Origin: Thioalkalivibrio sp. ALJ16 | GTDB lineage: Bacteria; Pseudomonadota; Gammaproteobacteria; Ectothiorhodospirales; Ectothiorhodospiraceae | DNA length: 42,857 bases | NCBI RefSeq assembly: GCF_000377345.1 | Contig: NZ_KB898055.1 | Coordinates: forward strand, 1-42,857 | Reading direction: 5' to 3' | Part shown: in pieces, positions 1 to 9,894 of the stretch | Position numbering within the stretch: position 1 is the stretch's first letter | Layout of the letters: each line of letters opens with the position of its first letter | Made by a program: the position numbers and the translations under genes | Notes under the pieces: generated by a model | What the model was told of the DNA's origin: nothing | Databases searched by the model: none | What the model saw: the letters and a program-made list of their open reading frames with translations, nothing else

Positions 1-460
1 GGTCAAGACAACGGCGGTCCACAGGTTCGTGGTAATGGATCAAGGCTGGGTCTTCCGGCATCTGGGCACGCTCGGCCTTGGGCCGTTGCGTGCCGCGCCC
101 GCGAGCGGGCGCCTGGGGCTTTCAGGCGGCAGGGCTGTTGTGGTGTCGTGGGGCTGGAACACCTTCTGTCTTGACCTTCCTCCCCCGTATGGAGCCCCTC
201 GTGGAGGGCGTGATGGGCCGGGAGAAGGCGCTGGATGTCTGAGCGAAGCCGCAGGCGCAGCGAGTTCAGCGCCGCCGGCCCAGCGCGTCCGGAGCGAGGT
301 CCCCGGGCGAAATCCGGGTGCCCTTCTTTGGGTCCTTTCTTGGGCAAGCAAGAAAGGACCTCGCGGCGCGCTGGCGAGTCAGCGCCTGGCAGTATGCGGA
401 CCGAAGGCACGTAAACACCGGATGCAGAACCAGGCCCAGCCACAGCAAGGCAAGCGGCTA
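1..460 (-). repeat. Dispersed structured repeat, copy 1
   Basis: Non-coding stretch downstream of the DUF455 gene. The core at 291-452 is nearly identical to the reverse complement of 42695-42857, with only a few mismatches in the first 100 bases. It contains three successive hairpins: a stem at 302-306/314-318, a perfect 12-bp stem at 331-342/349-360 with a 6-base loop, and a 6-bp stem at 368-373/380-385. Open frames through it encode low-complexity Arg/Pro/Ala-rich peptides with no recognisable domain, so I do not call a gene. The left limit is unknown; the block 1-290 has the same base style but has no partner inside the window to compare with. Nothing else is seen between 461 and 534. Confidence 0.8.
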
Positions 461-534
461 GGCGAAGGCACCGCAAACACGAAAGCAGGTGAAAGGCCTG
501 ACCACACAACGGCGCAGAGCAGATCCGGTCGAGT

Positions 535-1389
535 CTAGGGCGACGGTTCGGTGATGGCCTGGGCCTCCAGTTGCGCCATCTCGGCGTCGGTGAAACCGGC
601 GGCGCGGCGGGCGGCATGGGCGAAGGGCGGTCGTACGCGGCCCGGCATGTACTCGGCCAGCAGCTCGAGGAACAGCGGCTCGGGATCGAGCCCGCGTGCG
701 TGGGCCAGCTCGCGGAACCAGCGCGTGCCGATCGCCACGTGGGCGACCTCCTCGCGCTGGATGATCTCGAGAAGCGCCACGGTGGCGTGATCGCCCGCCG
801 CCGTCAGGCGCTCGATCATGCCGGGGGTGACGTCCAGCCCGCGCGCCTCCAGCACGCGCGGCACCAGCGCCATGCGCACCATCACGTCGTGATCGGTCAA
901 AAGCGCCGCCTCCCACAGCCCGTTGTGGGCCGGCAGGTCGCCGTAGTCCGCTCCCAGCTCGTGGAGCCGCGCACGCAACAGCCGGAAATGGCGCGCCTCC
1001 TCCGCCGCGACCTGCAGCCAGTCGCTGACGAACGGCGCCGGCATGTCGCGAAAGCGATAGATGGCATCCAGGGCCAGATTGATCGCGTTGAACTCGATAT
1101 GCGCGACCGCGTGCACCAGCGCCACCCGCCCGGCCGTGGTGTGCAGCCCGCGCCGCGGCAGATCCTTCGGGTGCACCAGCACGGGGTGTTCGGGCCGCCC
1201 CGGCACCTCCATGCGTTCCGGTGCCGGGGCACTCCCGGCCTCCAGCTCGCCCTCCCACCAACCGCGCATGAACTCCAGCGCCCGCTCGCACTTGGTCTCC
1301 GGGTCCCGCTCGCGTAGCGCGGCCTCAGCCGCGCGATAAACGACCGGGGACTCCGGCGCGGATTCAGGATTCGTGTTCGATGCGTGCAT
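535..1389 (-). CDS. DUF455 ferritin-like protein
   Basis: A 284-residue soluble protein of the DUF455 family, a ferritin-like four-helix bundle expected to hold a diiron or similar metal centre. The metal-ligand style motifs are HIEFNAINLALDA (around residues 97-109), EEARHF (around 129-134) and EEVAHVAIG (around 212-220), spaced as in ferritin-like oxygenases. The family is related in fold to the tRNA hydroxylase MiaE, but its substrate is not established. It starts 18 bases after the copper-ATPase stop codon on the same strand, so the two are probably co-transcribed. There is no signal peptide. The fold call is firm; the biochemical function is unknown. Confidence 0.8.
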   Translation of the reverse strand: MHASNTNPESAPESPVVYRAAEAALRERDPETKCERALEFMRGWWEGELEAGSAPAPERMEVPGRPEHPVLVHPKDLPRRGLHTTAGRVALVHAVAHIEFNAINLALDAIYRFRDMPAPFVSDWLQVAAEEARHFRLLRARLHELGADYGDLPAHNGLWEAALLTDHDVMVRMALVPRVLEARGLDVTPGMIERLTAAGDHATVALLEIIQREEVAHVAIGTRWFRELAHARGLDPEPLFLELLAEYMPGRVRPPFAHAARRAAGFTDAEMAQLEAQAITEPSP

Positions 1390-1407
1390 GCGACACAGGA
1401 TACCCGC

Positions 1408-3912
1408 TCAACGCTCGCCAGTCGGCATGCTGCGGCGCAGCAGGATGGAGTTGCCGATGACCGAGAGCGAGCTGGCGGTCATCGCGATCACGCCGATCAT
1501 CGGATGCAGCAGGCCGGCCGCGGCGATCGGGATCGCGGCGGAGTTGTAGCCCCAGGCCCAGAACAGGTTCTGCACGATCTTGCGGAACGTCATACGCGAG
1601 AGCTGCACGGCCTCGACCACCTTGGTCAGCTCGCCGCGCACCAGGGTGACGTCGGCGGCCTCGATGGCCACGTCCGCGCCGGCGCCGATGGCGATGCCTA
1701 CGTTCGCCTGCTGCAGGGCCGGGGCGTCGTTGATGCCGTCGCCGACCATGGCCACGTGGTCGCCGTACTCGGCCTGCAGTTCGCGGATCGCCTCGACCTT
1801 GCCCTCCGGCAGTACGCCGGCGCGGACCTCGTCGATCCCCACCTGCGCGGCCACCGCGTTGGCGGTGCGCTCATTGTCGCCGGTGACCATCACGCAGCGG
1901 ATGCCGAGGGCATGCAGCTGATGGATGGCGGCCCGCGACTCCTCCTTGAGGGTGTCGGCGACCGCGACGATGCCGGCCCGTCGGTCGCCGATGGCCACCA
2001 GCATCGCGGTCTTGCCGGCATCCTCGAGCTGCCGCAGCGATTCCAGCAGGCCGGACGGATCCAGGCCCTGCTCTTCCAGCAGCCGCTGGCTGCCGACCAG
2101 GACGCGTTCCCCGTCGAGGTGGGCCTCCACCCCGCGCGCGGTGTGCGACTGGAACTGGTCGACCTCGGCGATCGCCAGCTCCCGGTCGCGCGCACCCTGC
2201 ACGATGGCCTCGGCCAGGGGGTGCGCGGAGCCGGCCTCCACGGCCGCGGCCGCACCGAGCACGCGAGCGTCATCGAAACCCTCGGCCGCGATCACGTCGG
2301 TCAGTGCCGGCTGCCCGCGGGTGATGGTCCCGGTCTTGTCGAGCACGATCACGCGGATGTCCTTCAGCGTCTGGATCGCGGAGCCCGAGCGGATCAGCAC
2401 CCCGCGCTCGGCGCCCATGCCGGAGCCGACCATCAGCGCCGTGGGTGTGGCCAGCCCCAGCGCGCAGGGGCAAGCAATGACCAGTACGGCAATGGCCGCG
2501 AGGATAGCCAGCACGATCGGCGGCCGTTCCGAGTCGACCCAGGGCAGAAAGCCCTCGCCCCAGATCAGGATCGGCTGCAGCGCCCCGGAGAACGCCAGCC
2601 AGGCTGCAAACGCGGCCAGCGCAATGACCAGCACCGCCGGTACGAACCGCGCGGTGATGCGGTCCGCCAGCTCCTGCACCGGCACCCGCGAACCCTGGGC
2701 CTCGTTCACCAGACGGATCACCTGCGACAGGAAGGTGTCGGCCCCCACGCGGGTCGCACGCACCTTCAGCCGCCCCTGCTGGTTCAGGGTCGCGCCGAGC
2801 ACGCTATCGCCCTCGCCCTTGTCCACCGGTACCGACTCGCCGGTGGCGATGGATTCGTCCACCGTGCTCTCGCCGGCAACCACCTCGCCATCGGTGGGGA
2901 TCTTCTCGCCGGGGCGCACGATCATCACCTCGCCCACCTGCAGCGATTTCACCGGCACCTCGACCTCCTCGCCGTCGCGTTCGACCCGGGCCGTCTTCGC
3001 GCCCAGGTCCAGCAGCTTGCGGATCGCCGAGGAGGCCTCGCCCTTGGCGCGGTACTCCAGGTACCGCCCGAGCATGTGGAAGGCCATGATGGTCGCGGCC
3101 ATCTCGATGAACGAGGTCATCGGATAGACGAAGCCGATCAGCCCGATCAGATAGGGCGGTAACGAGCCCATGGAGATCAGTACGTCCATGTTCAGGCTGC
3201 CACTTTTCAGCGCGCGCCAGGACGAACGGTGGGTGGCCGCACCCCCGGCCATGAACACCACCGGGAAGGCCAGCACGGCGATGATCAGGAGATAGCCGGG
3301 GATCTCCTGCCAGAACATGTGCGGCATCATCAGCACCATGATCGCGATGGTCGGGATCATCGCGATCCACAGCCGGCGCCAGGCCTGCTTCAGATAGGCC
3401 GCGTCAATCTCGGCGTCGTCCGCCTCGCTGCCGGCCTCCTCGGTCTCCACCGCCGCCACGTCATAGCCGGCCCCCTCGACCGCGGCGCGCAGGGCCTCGG
3501 CGTCGGGGCCACCGGGACCGGGTTCTACGGTCACACGGTGATCGCCGATGTTGGTGCGCACCGCCTGGATGCCGTCCAGCTTCTCGATCGCACCGCGCAC
3601 GATCCCCGCGCAGTGATCCGACCCCATGCCGGGCACCACCAGGCGTACCGCGCCGGCCCCGCCCGCCGCGCCCTCGACCTGGGCGACATCGTAGCCGGCC
3701 CCCTCCACGGCGGCCCGCAACCCCTGCGGGTCCACCTGCTCGGGGTCGTATCCCACTGTCACCCGGTGGCGGGCGATATTGGTCCCCACCGAGGCCACGC
3801 CGGGGGTCTTCTCCAGCGCCGCGCGCACGATCCCCGCGCAGTGGTCCGACCCCATGCCGGGGACGATCACCACCGCCTCGCGGGTGCCCGCTGGCTTCGT
3901 TTCCGTCGTCAT
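1408..3912 (-). CDS. copA: Cu+-type P1B heavy-metal ATPase
   Basis: An 834-residue inner-membrane heavy-metal ATPase. It has the phosphorylation motif DKTGT (residues 525-529), actuator motif TGES (around 357-360), hinge GDGINDAP, and the transmembrane metal site CPC (481-483). The final helices carry a WGYN segment and a MTASS segment, the signature of P1B-1 Cu+ exporters. Two N-terminal heavy-metal-associated domains (around 12-78 and 88-155) are unusual: each reads GMGSDHC, so the first Cys of the normal CxxC is Ser (S22, S98), leaving C25 and C101 preceded by His. The likely role is Cu+ export from the cytoplasm. The start is the ATG after a GGTGGTGAG stretch. It precedes the DUF455 gene. 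The metal is inferred from motifs. Confidence 0.9.
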   Translation of the reverse strand: MTTETKPAGTREAVVIVPGMGSDHCAGIVRAALEKTPGVASVGTNIARHRVTVGYDPEQVDPQGLRAAVEGAGYDVAQVEGAAGGAGAVRLVVPGMGSDHCAGIVRGAIEKLDGIQAVRTNIGDHRVTVEPGPGGPDAEALRAAVEGAGYDVAAVETEEAGSEADDAEIDAAYLKQAWRRLWIAMIPTIAIMVLMMPHMFWQEIPGYLLIIAVLAFPVVFMAGGAATHRSSWRALKSGSLNMDVLISMGSLPPYLIGLIGFVYPMTSFIEMAATIMAFHMLGRYLEYRAKGEASSAIRKLLDLGAKTARVERDGEEVEVPVKSLQVGEVMIVRPGEKIPTDGEVVAGESTVDESIATGESVPVDKGEGDSVLGATLNQQGRLKVRATRVGADTFLSQVIRLVNEAQGSRVPVQELADRITARFVPAVLVIALAAFAAWLAFSGALQPILIWGEGFLPWVDSERPPIVLAILAAIAVLVIACPCALGLATPTALMVGSGMGAERGVLIRSGSAIQTLKDIRVIVLDKTGTITRGQPALTDVIAAEGFDDARVLGAAAAVEAGSAHPLAEAIVQGARDRELAIAEVDQFQSHTARGVEAHLDGERVLVGSQRLLEEQGLDPSGLLESLRQLEDAGKTAMLVAIGDRRAGIVAVADTLKEESRAAIHQLHALGIRCVMVTGDNERTANAVAAQVGIDEVRAGVLPEGKVEAIRELQAEYGDHVAMVGDGINDAPALQQANVGIAIGAGADVAIEAADVTLVRGELTKVVEAVQLSRMTFRKIVQNLFWAWGYNSAAIPIAAAGLLHPMIGVIAMTASSLSVIGNSILLRRSMPTGER

Positions 3913-3990
3913 CGCGCACTCACCACCAATGACTCAATGGGTGTGGATTCAGGGGAATGCCCTACAGGAGGAACCCCTCCCTGATTGATA

Positions 3991-4023
3991 GCCCAATGCG
4001 GGCCCGGGTGCAGGGCATTGGGC
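3991..4023 (-). terminator. Hairpin between cls and copA
   Basis: Perfect 9-bp stem (3991-3999 with 4015-4023) around a 15-base GC-rich loop, located 52 bases past the cls stop codon on the minus strand. No long T run follows, so it could be a terminator or an RNA-stabilising structure. It separates cls from the copA-DUF455 unit. Confidence 0.45.
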
Positions 4024-4074
4024 GTGGCGGGGCAGGCTACCTTCCCTCATGACGACAAGCCGGCCGGTAGATCC

Positions 4075-5547
4075 CTACAGCACCGGCGCCAGCAGATAGG
4101 CAGCCCTTGCGGCCACCCGTCGCCACAGCGGCAGGTCGTCCACGTCCTGCCGGGTCATCTCGCGCGAGCGGGCAAAGTCGGCTTCAAACATGCGCGCCGT
4201 CTCGCGAGCGAAGGCCGGATCCATCACCAGCGCGGTGACCTCGAAATTCAGCCGGAACGAGCGGTTGTCCAGGTTCACGGTCCCCACCGCCGCGCCCATG
4301 TCGTCCACCACGAAGGCCTTGCCGTGCAGGAAACCCTCCTGATAGCGGTAGATGCGCACGCCGGCATCCAGCAGCGGTCCCAGAAAGGCGTAGGCCGCAT
4401 GCGTGGTCAGCGGGTTGTCGGTGACCTCGGGGATCAGCACGCGCACGTCGACACCACTGAGCGCGGCCAGCTTGAGCATGCCCTGCACACCCTCGTCCGG
4501 CACGAAGTACGGGCTGGCGATCCAGATGCGCCGCTCGGCCGCATGGATCGCCTGCTGCATCATCAGGCTGGCCGTCTCGAACTCGTCGGCCGGGCCGGAG
4601 GGCAGGATCAGCACCGGGACGCCATCGTCCGCCATCATCGCCGGCTGCCAGTCCAGCTCCGGGATCTCTTCGGTGGCCCAGTGCCAGTCCTCCAGGAACA
4701 CCGACTGCAAGGCCAGGGCGGACGGGCCCTCGATGCGCAGGTGGGTATCGCGCCAGGGCCCGATCTTCGGGTCCCGCCCAAGATACTCGTCCCCCACGTT
4801 CAGTCCACCGACCCAGCCCTGTTCGCCATCGGCCACCACGATCTTGCGGTGATTGCGGAAGTTCAGCTGAAAGCGATTGCCCCGCCCTCGGGTCGAGTGG
4901 AAGTGCTGCACATGCACCCCCGCCTCGCGCAGGGGGTCCAGATAGCTGCCGGGCAGGCGGTAGCTGCCGATCTCGTCGTACAGGAAGTAGACCTCGACCC
5001 CATCTTGCGCCCGCTCCACCAGCCGTCGCTGGAGTTCGCGCCCGATCGCGTCGTCGCGCACGATATAGAACTGCACCAGCAGGTAGCGCTCGGCCTGTTC
5101 GATCCCCTCGAAGATACTGTCGAAGGTCGCCTCGCCATCCACCAGCAGCTCGACCTCGTTGCCGTGGAGAAACGGCCAGCGGGCGAGTTGCTGTACACCG
5201 TCCAGGTGCTTGCTCGGCTCTTGTGCAATGTACTGGTGCGACCACAGTTCCTCGGTCTTCGGCTGCAGGGCCCGCGCCAGGCTGGAGTCCTCGTCGCGGC
5301 GCGCGACCACATAGCCGCGAAACTCGCTGGCGCCGAATACCCAGTAGGCCGGCACGGCCACATAGGGGACGGTGTTGAGCGACACGATCCAGGCCACCGC
5401 GCCCTGCGGCGTCCGCGTGGACATCAGCGCATCCAGCGACGACAGGAACCCCAGCAGGTGAAAGCCAATTACAACCGTCAGCAGCACGCGCCAGCGCGGA
5501 CGCCGGCGCGGCTTCGGATGGGCATCACCGGACTCGGGTCTGGACAT
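4075..5547 (-). CDS. cls: Cardiolipin synthase
   Basis: A 490-residue phospholipase-D superfamily enzyme that condenses phosphatidylglycerol to make cardiolipin at the inner membrane. Two N-terminal hydrophobic segments (around residues 21-41 and 48-70) anchor it. Two HKD half-sites follow: the first in FRNHRKIVVADGEQGWVGG, the second in FLHGKAFVVDD followed by GTVNLDNRS. Length matches ClsA-type enzymes. It lies 27 bases downstream of metZ on the same strand and is followed by a hairpin. Which Cls paralogue it is (ClsA versus ClsB/C) is inferred from the two membrane segments. Confidence 0.92.
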   Translation of the reverse strand: MSRPESGDAHPKPRRRPRWRVLLTVVIGFHLLGFLSSLDALMSTRTPQGAVAWIVSLNTVPYVAVPAYWVFGASEFRGYVVARRDEDSSLARALQPKTEELWSHQYIAQEPSKHLDGVQQLARWPFLHGNEVELLVDGEATFDSIFEGIEQAERYLLVQFYIVRDDAIGRELQRRLVERAQDGVEVYFLYDEIGSYRLPGSYLDPLREAGVHVQHFHSTRGRGNRFQLNFRNHRKIVVADGEQGWVGGLNVGDEYLGRDPKIGPWRDTHLRIEGPSALALQSVFLEDWHWATEEIPELDWQPAMMADDGVPVLILPSGPADEFETASLMMQQAIHAAERRIWIASPYFVPDEGVQGMLKLAALSGVDVRVLIPEVTDNPLTTHAAYAFLGPLLDAGVRIYRYQEGFLHGKAFVVDDMGAAVGTVNLDNRSFRLNFEVTALVMDPAFARETARMFEADFARSREMTRQDVDDLPLWRRVAARAAYLLAPVL

Positions 5548-5574
5548 ATCCGTGCGGTCGACCCGGGAGCCGCG

Positions 5575-6780
5575 TCAGAGCGCGTCGAGCCCGCGGGCCA
5601 GGTCGCGCTGGATGTCGGCGACCGCCTCCAGCCCGACCGCGACCCGCACCAGGGCCTCGGTAATGCCCTGGGCCTCGCGCTTGTCCGGGTCCACGCGACC
5701 GTGGGTAGTGGTGGCCGGGTGAGTGATGGTGGTCTTGGTATCGCCCAGGTTCGCGGTGATCGACAGGAACCTGGTGGCGTCGATCACCGACCAGGCGGCC
5801 GCGCGACCGCCGGCGACCTCGAAGCTCAGCACGCCACCAAAGCCGCTTTGCTGGCGCTTCGCGACCGCATGCTGCGGATGATCCGCCAGCCCCGGGTAAT
5901 GCACTGCGGTGACCTTCGGATGGGCCTGCAGCCACTGCGCCAGGGCCAGGGCGTTGTCGCTGTGGGCGCGCATGCGCAGGGCCAGGGTCTCCAGCCCCTT
6001 CAGGAACACCCAGGCATTGAACGGCGACAGGGTCGGCCCGGCGGTGCGCAGGAAGCCGTAGACGTCCTTGCCGACGCGCTCGGCGTCGCCGACGATCGCG
6101 CCGCCCAGACAGCGCCCCTGGCCGTCGAGGAACTTGGTCGCCGAGTGGATGATGATGTCGGCGCCCAGATCCAGCGGGCGCTGCAGGATCGGCGTGCAGA
6201 AGCAGTTGTCCACCGCCAGCAGCGCGTCATGCCGATGCGCGATCTCCGCCAGCGCGGCGATGTCCACCACCTCCCCCAGAGGGTTGGAGGGCGTCTCGCA
6301 GAAATACAGCCGGGTGTTCGACTGCGTGGCAGCCTCCCAGGCCTCGAGGTTCGACAGCTCGACGTAGGTCACCTCGACACCGAAACGCCCCAGGTAGTTA
6401 TTGAACAGCACGGTCGTCGTGCCGAACACCGAACGCGAGCAGACCACGTGATCGCCGGCCTTCAACAGCCCCATCATGGTCGCGAGGATCGCGGACATGC
6501 CGGAGGCGGTAGCCACGCAGGCCTCGCCCCCCTCCAGCGCCGCCAGGCGGTCCTGGAAGGTGCGCACGGTCGGGTTGGTGAAGCGCGAGTAGATGTTGCC
6601 GGGCGACTCCCCGCCGAAGCGCGCGGCGGCCTCCGCGGCCGAGCCGAATACGAAGCTGGAGGTCGGGAAGATCGCCTCGGAGTGCTCGCCCTCCGGCGTA
6701 CGCTGGTAACCGTGCCGGATGGCTACAGTCTGCGGGTCGTAATCCCTGGGGTCAAAAGCGTCGGGGTCGAAGTCGGTCAT
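5575..6780 (-). CDS. metZ: O-succinylhomoserine sulfhydrylase
   Basis: A 401-residue Cys/Met-metabolism PLP enzyme. MetZ makes homocysteine directly from O-succinylhomoserine and sulfide, the direct-sulfhydrylation route to methionine. Visible features are the substrate/PLP-region motif YSRFTNPT, the serine-rich TASGMSA loop, the aspartate in AVDNCF, and the PLP-lysine motif HSATKFLDG (Lys216). The C-terminal SLGD-like motif reads [18 protein letters not shown] chose the ATG at 6780, which starts MTDFDPD; a longer frame to 6843 would run into the alr 3' end. Direct sulfhydrylation fits a sulfide-rich lifestyle. It could also be annotated metB/metY-like, but the family pattern favours MetZ. 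Confidence 0.9.
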   Translation of the reverse strand: MTDFDPDAFDPRDYDPQTVAIRHGYQRTPEGEHSEAIFPTSSFVFGSAAEAAARFGGESPGNIYSRFTNPTVRTFQDRLAALEGGEACVATASGMSAILATMMGLLKAGDHVVCSRSVFGTTTVLFNNYLGRFGVEVTYVELSNLEAWEAATQSNTRLYFCETPSNPLGEVVDIAALAEIAHRHDALLAVDNCFCTPILQRPLDLGADIIIHSATKFLDGQGRCLGGAIVGDAERVGKDVYGFLRTAGPTLSPFNAWVFLKGLETLALRMRAHSDNALALAQWLQAHPKVTAVHYPGLADHPQHAVAKRQQSGFGGVLSFEVAGGRAAAWSVIDATRFLSITANLGDTKTTITHPATTTHGRVDPDKREAQGITEALVRVAVGLEAVADIQRDLARGLDAL

Positions 6781-6814
6781 CGCGGCATCCTTGAATGCGG
6801 GATGCGACAGTGTA

Positions 6815-7924
6815 TCAGCGCGCCGGCTGCAGGCGGTCGGCAACGCGGGTCAGCAGCTCGTAGCTGATCGTCCCCGCCGCACGCGCCACGCGTTCCACGG
6901 GAAGGCCTTCGCCCCACAGGGTCACGCGGTCCCCGACCTGCGCATCCGGCACGGCGGAGAGATCCACCGCCAGCATGTCCATGGACACGCGTCCGATCAA
7001 CGGGCAGATCCGGTCGCCCACCCGCACGGGCGTGCCGGAGGGGGCATGGCGGGGATAGCCATCGGCGTAGCCCATGGCCACGATGCCGGCGCGGCCGGGC
7101 GCAGCGGCGGTCCAGGTCGCGCCGTAGCCGACCGTGCTGCCCGGCTCCAGGGGCTGGATCGCGATGATCGGGGCCTGCACGGTCATCGCCGGGCGCAGGT
7201 CGGCCTGCGGCCCTTCCGGCGCGGCATCCGCGGGGACCGCGGCGGGATGCGCGCCGTAGAGCATGATACCGGGCCGCGCCCAGCACGCGCGCGCGGGGTC
7301 CAGCCCCGGTGCCCGCCCCCAGCCCGCGAACAGCGCCGCGGAATTGGCCACGCTGATCTGCCCCGGCCGCGCCGCGACCGCCGCGGCGAAGCGTTCCAGC
7401 TGGCGGGCATTCTGTGGGTGCTCGGGCTCGTCGGCGCAGGCCAGGTGGGTCATCCAGTGCAGGCCCATGGCCCCGTGGCCCGCTGCTCGCAGGCGCCGGG
7501 CCACCGCTTCGGCATCCAGCGGGTCGAAGCCGAGCCGGTTCATGCCGGTATTGAGCTTGACCCATACAGTGGGGAGCCGCACCGGGACCGTATCCAGGTG
7601 ATCGAGCTGGGCGGCCTCGTGGATTGCCGGCTCCAGGCCCAGCTCGTGGCAGGCTCGCACCTCGCCGGCATCGCGCGGCCCCTGCAGCACCAGCAACGGG
7701 CCGTCGAAACCCGCCTTGCGCAGGGCCCGCGCCTCGCCCATCTGGGAGACGGCCAGCCCGTCGCTCGCCCCGGCCAGCGCCTCGGCCGCCCACTTCAGGC
7801 CGTGGCCGTAGCCTTCGGCCTTGATCACCGACCACATGGGGACACCCGGCGCGAGGCCGCGCGCCACGGTCAGGTTGTGCCGCAGAGCCTCGGGGTGGAG
7901 CTGAATGCTGGCCGCGCGTCTCAC
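6815..7924 (-). CDS. alr: Alanine racemase
   Basis: A 369-residue PLP-dependent racemase giving D-alanine for peptidoglycan. The PLP lysine lies in VIKAEGYGHG (Lys35), a slight variant of the usual VKANAYGHG. The second catalytic region is VGYGATW with the tyrosine, and the C-terminal domain carries MGYADGYPR and GRVSMDM. The start codon is GTG at 7924, eight bases after the dnaB stop; no upstream in-frame ATG exists before the dnaB stop. The dnaB-alr order is widespread in Gammaproteobacteria. Confidence 0.93.
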   Translation of the reverse strand: MRRAASIQLHPEALRHNLTVARGLAPGVPMWSVIKAEGYGHGLKWAAEALAGASDGLAVSQMGEARALRKAGFDGPLLVLQGPRDAGEVRACHELGLEPAIHEAAQLDHLDTVPVRLPTVWVKLNTGMNRLGFDPLDAEAVARRLRAAGHGAMGLHWMTHLACADEPEHPQNARQLERFAAAVAARPGQISVANSAALFAGWGRAPGLDPARACWARPGIMLYGAHPAAVPADAAPEGPQADLRPAMTVQAPIIAIQPLEPGSTVGYGATWTAAAPGRAGIVAMGYADGYPRHAPSGTPVRVGDRICPLIGRVSMDMLAVDLSAVPDAQVGDRVTLWGEGLPVERVARAAGTISYELLTRVADRLQPAR

Positions 7925-7932
7925 GCCGCGTA

Positions 7933-9297
7933 TCAGGCCTGCTGGCCGACCTCGCCGTAGACGTCCGGGGCGTAGTTCTCGAAGCGGGTGAACTGGCCGC
8001 GGAAGGTCAGGCGCACGGTGCCGATGGGACCATTACGCTGCTTGGCGATGATGATCTCGGCCGTGCCCTTGTCCGGCGATTCGTCGTTGTAGACCTCGTC
8101 CCGGTAGACGAAGGCGATGATGTCCGCGTCCTGCTCGATCGCCCCGGATTCGCGCAGGTCGGACATGACCGGGCGCTTGTTCGGACGCTGTTCCAGCGAG
8201 CGGTTCAGCTGCGACAGCGCAATCATCGGCACGCTCAGCTCCTTGGCCAGGGCCTTCAGCCCGCGCGAGATCTCGGAGATCTCGTGCGCCCGGCTCTCGC
8301 CACTGCCCGGAAACTGCATCAGCTGCAGGTAGTCGACCACAATCAGCTTGAGCCCCTTGTGCTCGCGCATCAGCCGCCGCGTACGAGCACGCAGCTCGGT
8401 TGGCGACAGCGCCGGGGTGTCGTCGATGAACAGTGGTGCATTGGAAAGCATCTGTACCGCGCTGGTCAGCCGCGGCCAGTCGCCGTCTTCCAGGCGGCCG
8501 GAACGCAGCTTCTGCTGGTTGATCCGGCCCATCGAGGACAGCAGACGCATCGCCAGCTGCTCGCCCGGCATCTCCATGGAAAAGATCGCCACCGGTTCCG
8601 CGTTCTTCATCGCCACGTACTCGGCGATGTTCATCGCAAACGAGGTCTTGCCCATGGATGGACGCCCGGCCACGATCACCAGATCACCGGGGTTGAGCCC
8701 GGAGGTCAGGCGGTCGAGATCCTCATAGCCGGTCGCCACCCCGGTGATCGGGTTGTCGCTTTCGTAGAGTTCCTCGATCTGGTTGACGGCCGCCGCCAGC
8801 AGCGGCTTCATGCCGCGAAAGCCCTGAGCACCTCGCGCGCCCTGCTCGGCGATACGAAACACCTTCTGTTCCGCAACGTCCAGCAGTTCCTTGGATTCGC
8901 GACCTTCCGGGCGGTAGGCCGAATCGGCGATCTCGGTCCCGACCGAGATCAGCGAGCGCAGGATGGAGCGTTCGCGGACGATATCCGCGTAGGCCACGAT
9001 ATTCGCGGCGCTGGGGGTCTCGGACGCGAGACGCCCGAGATAGGCCATGCCACCGGCCTCCTCCAGCTCGGCCGTGCGGTCGAGCTGCTCCGACACGGTG
9101 ACCATGTCGAAGGGGGCGTTGCGATCCGCCAGCGACGACACCGCCCGAAAGATCAGGCGGTGGTCATGGCGGTAGAAGTCTTCTGCGGTAATGCGGTCCG
9201 CCACCCGATCCCAGGCGGCGTTATCCAGCATCAGCCCCCCGAGGACGGCCTGTTCGGCCTCCTCGGAGTGCGGGGGGACGCGGGGATTGGGGGTCAT
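7933..9297 (-). CDS. dnaB: Replicative DNA helicase DnaB
   Basis: A 454-residue hexameric helicase that unwinds the replication fork. The N-terminal DnaG-interaction domain (about 1-150) is followed by a linker and a RecA-type ATPase domain with Walker A GRPSMGKTSFA (from about residue 211) and Walker B-type LIVVDYLQLM. The C-terminal segment DLRESGAIEQDADIIAFVYRD is the typical arginine-finger region. No intein is present, although dnaB is a frequent intein site. I chose the ATG at 9297 (MTPNPRVPPHS) with GGGAGG upstream; a TTG six bases earlier is less likely. It follows rplI. Confidence 0.96.
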   Translation of the reverse strand: MTPNPRVPPHSEEAEQAVLGGLMLDNAAWDRVADRITAEDFYRHDHRLIFRAVSSLADRNAPFDMVTVSEQLDRTAELEEAGGMAYLGRLASETPSAANIVAYADIVRERSILRSLISVGTEIADSAYRPEGRESKELLDVAEQKVFRIAEQGARGAQGFRGMKPLLAAAVNQIEELYESDNPITGVATGYEDLDRLTSGLNPGDLVIVAGRPSMGKTSFAMNIAEYVAMKNAEPVAIFSMEMPGEQLAMRLLSSMGRINQQKLRSGRLEDGDWPRLTSAVQMLSNAPLFIDDTPALSPTELRARTRRLMREHKGLKLIVVDYLQLMQFPGSGESRAHEISEISRGLKALAKELSVPMIALSQLNRSLEQRPNKRPVMSDLRESGAIEQDADIIAFVYRDEVYNDESPDKGTAEIIIAKQRNGPIGTVRLTFRGQFTRFENYAPDVYGEVGQQA

Positions 9298-9376
9298 GGC
9301 CAAAGGCCTCCCGCCAGCCCGCGCGGATGCCGGGCATCAGCGACCCGCCGGGGCCACCCTCCCGACATCCGGCGGA

Positions 9377-9826
9377 TCACTCTTCGCCGATTACGACGAC
9401 GCGGATATCTACATCCACATCCGTATGCAGGTGCAGAACGAGTTCGAATTCGCCGGTGGTACGCAGCGGACCCTCGGGCATACGCACTTCCTTCTTCTCC
9501 ACCTCGGTACCCTTGGCGGTCAGCGCGTCGGCAATATCGGCCGGACCGATGGAACCGAACAGCTTGCCTTCGCCACCGGACTTGGCGGTGATCTCCAGCA
9601 CGGTGCCTTCCAGCTGCGCCTTGCGCGCCTCGGCGGCGGCCAGGGCCTCGGCGGCGGCCTTTTCCAGCTCGGCACGACGGGCCTCGAACTCGGCAATGTT
9701 CTCCGCGGTGGCGAACTTGGCCTTGCCCTGCGGCAGCAGGTAGTTGCGCGCAAAGCCCGGACGCACGTTGACGCGGTCACCCAGGGTGCCCAGGTTATCG
9801 ATTTTTTCCAGCAGAATGACTTCCAT
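9377..9826 (-). CDS. rplI: 50S ribosomal protein L9
   Basis: A 149-residue large-subunit protein. The N-terminal rRNA-binding domain begins [13 protein letters not shown] and includes [14 protein letters not shown] long Ala/Glu-rich connecting helix (about 42-75) leads to the C-terminal domain starting [16 protein letters not shown]. Length is normal. It is part of the rpsF-rpsR-(DUF2232)-rplI unit. Confidence 0.97.
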   Translation of the reverse strand: MEVILLEKIDNLGTLGDRVNVRPGFARNYLLPQGKAKFATAENIAEFEARRAELEKAAAEALAAAEARKAQLEGTVLEITAKSGGEGKLFGSIGPADIADALTAKGTEVEKKEVRMPEGPLRTTGEFELVLHLHTDVDVDIRVVVIGEE

Positions 9827-9894
9827 CTTTGGTATTCCTGTAACGTTTGATCAGCGCCCGAAGGCACGCATTCTACACCGGTCTCGGACCGGTC

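Noticed and set aside
3-617. ORF through the left-end repeat
   Set aside because: Low-complexity Arg/Pro/Ala peptide typical of spurious frames in this repeat; overlaps the DUF455 3' end.
3985-6867. 960-codon plus-strand ORF over cls and metZ
   Set aside because: Shadow frame of two well-recognised genes; composition is His/Arg/Gln-rich without domains.
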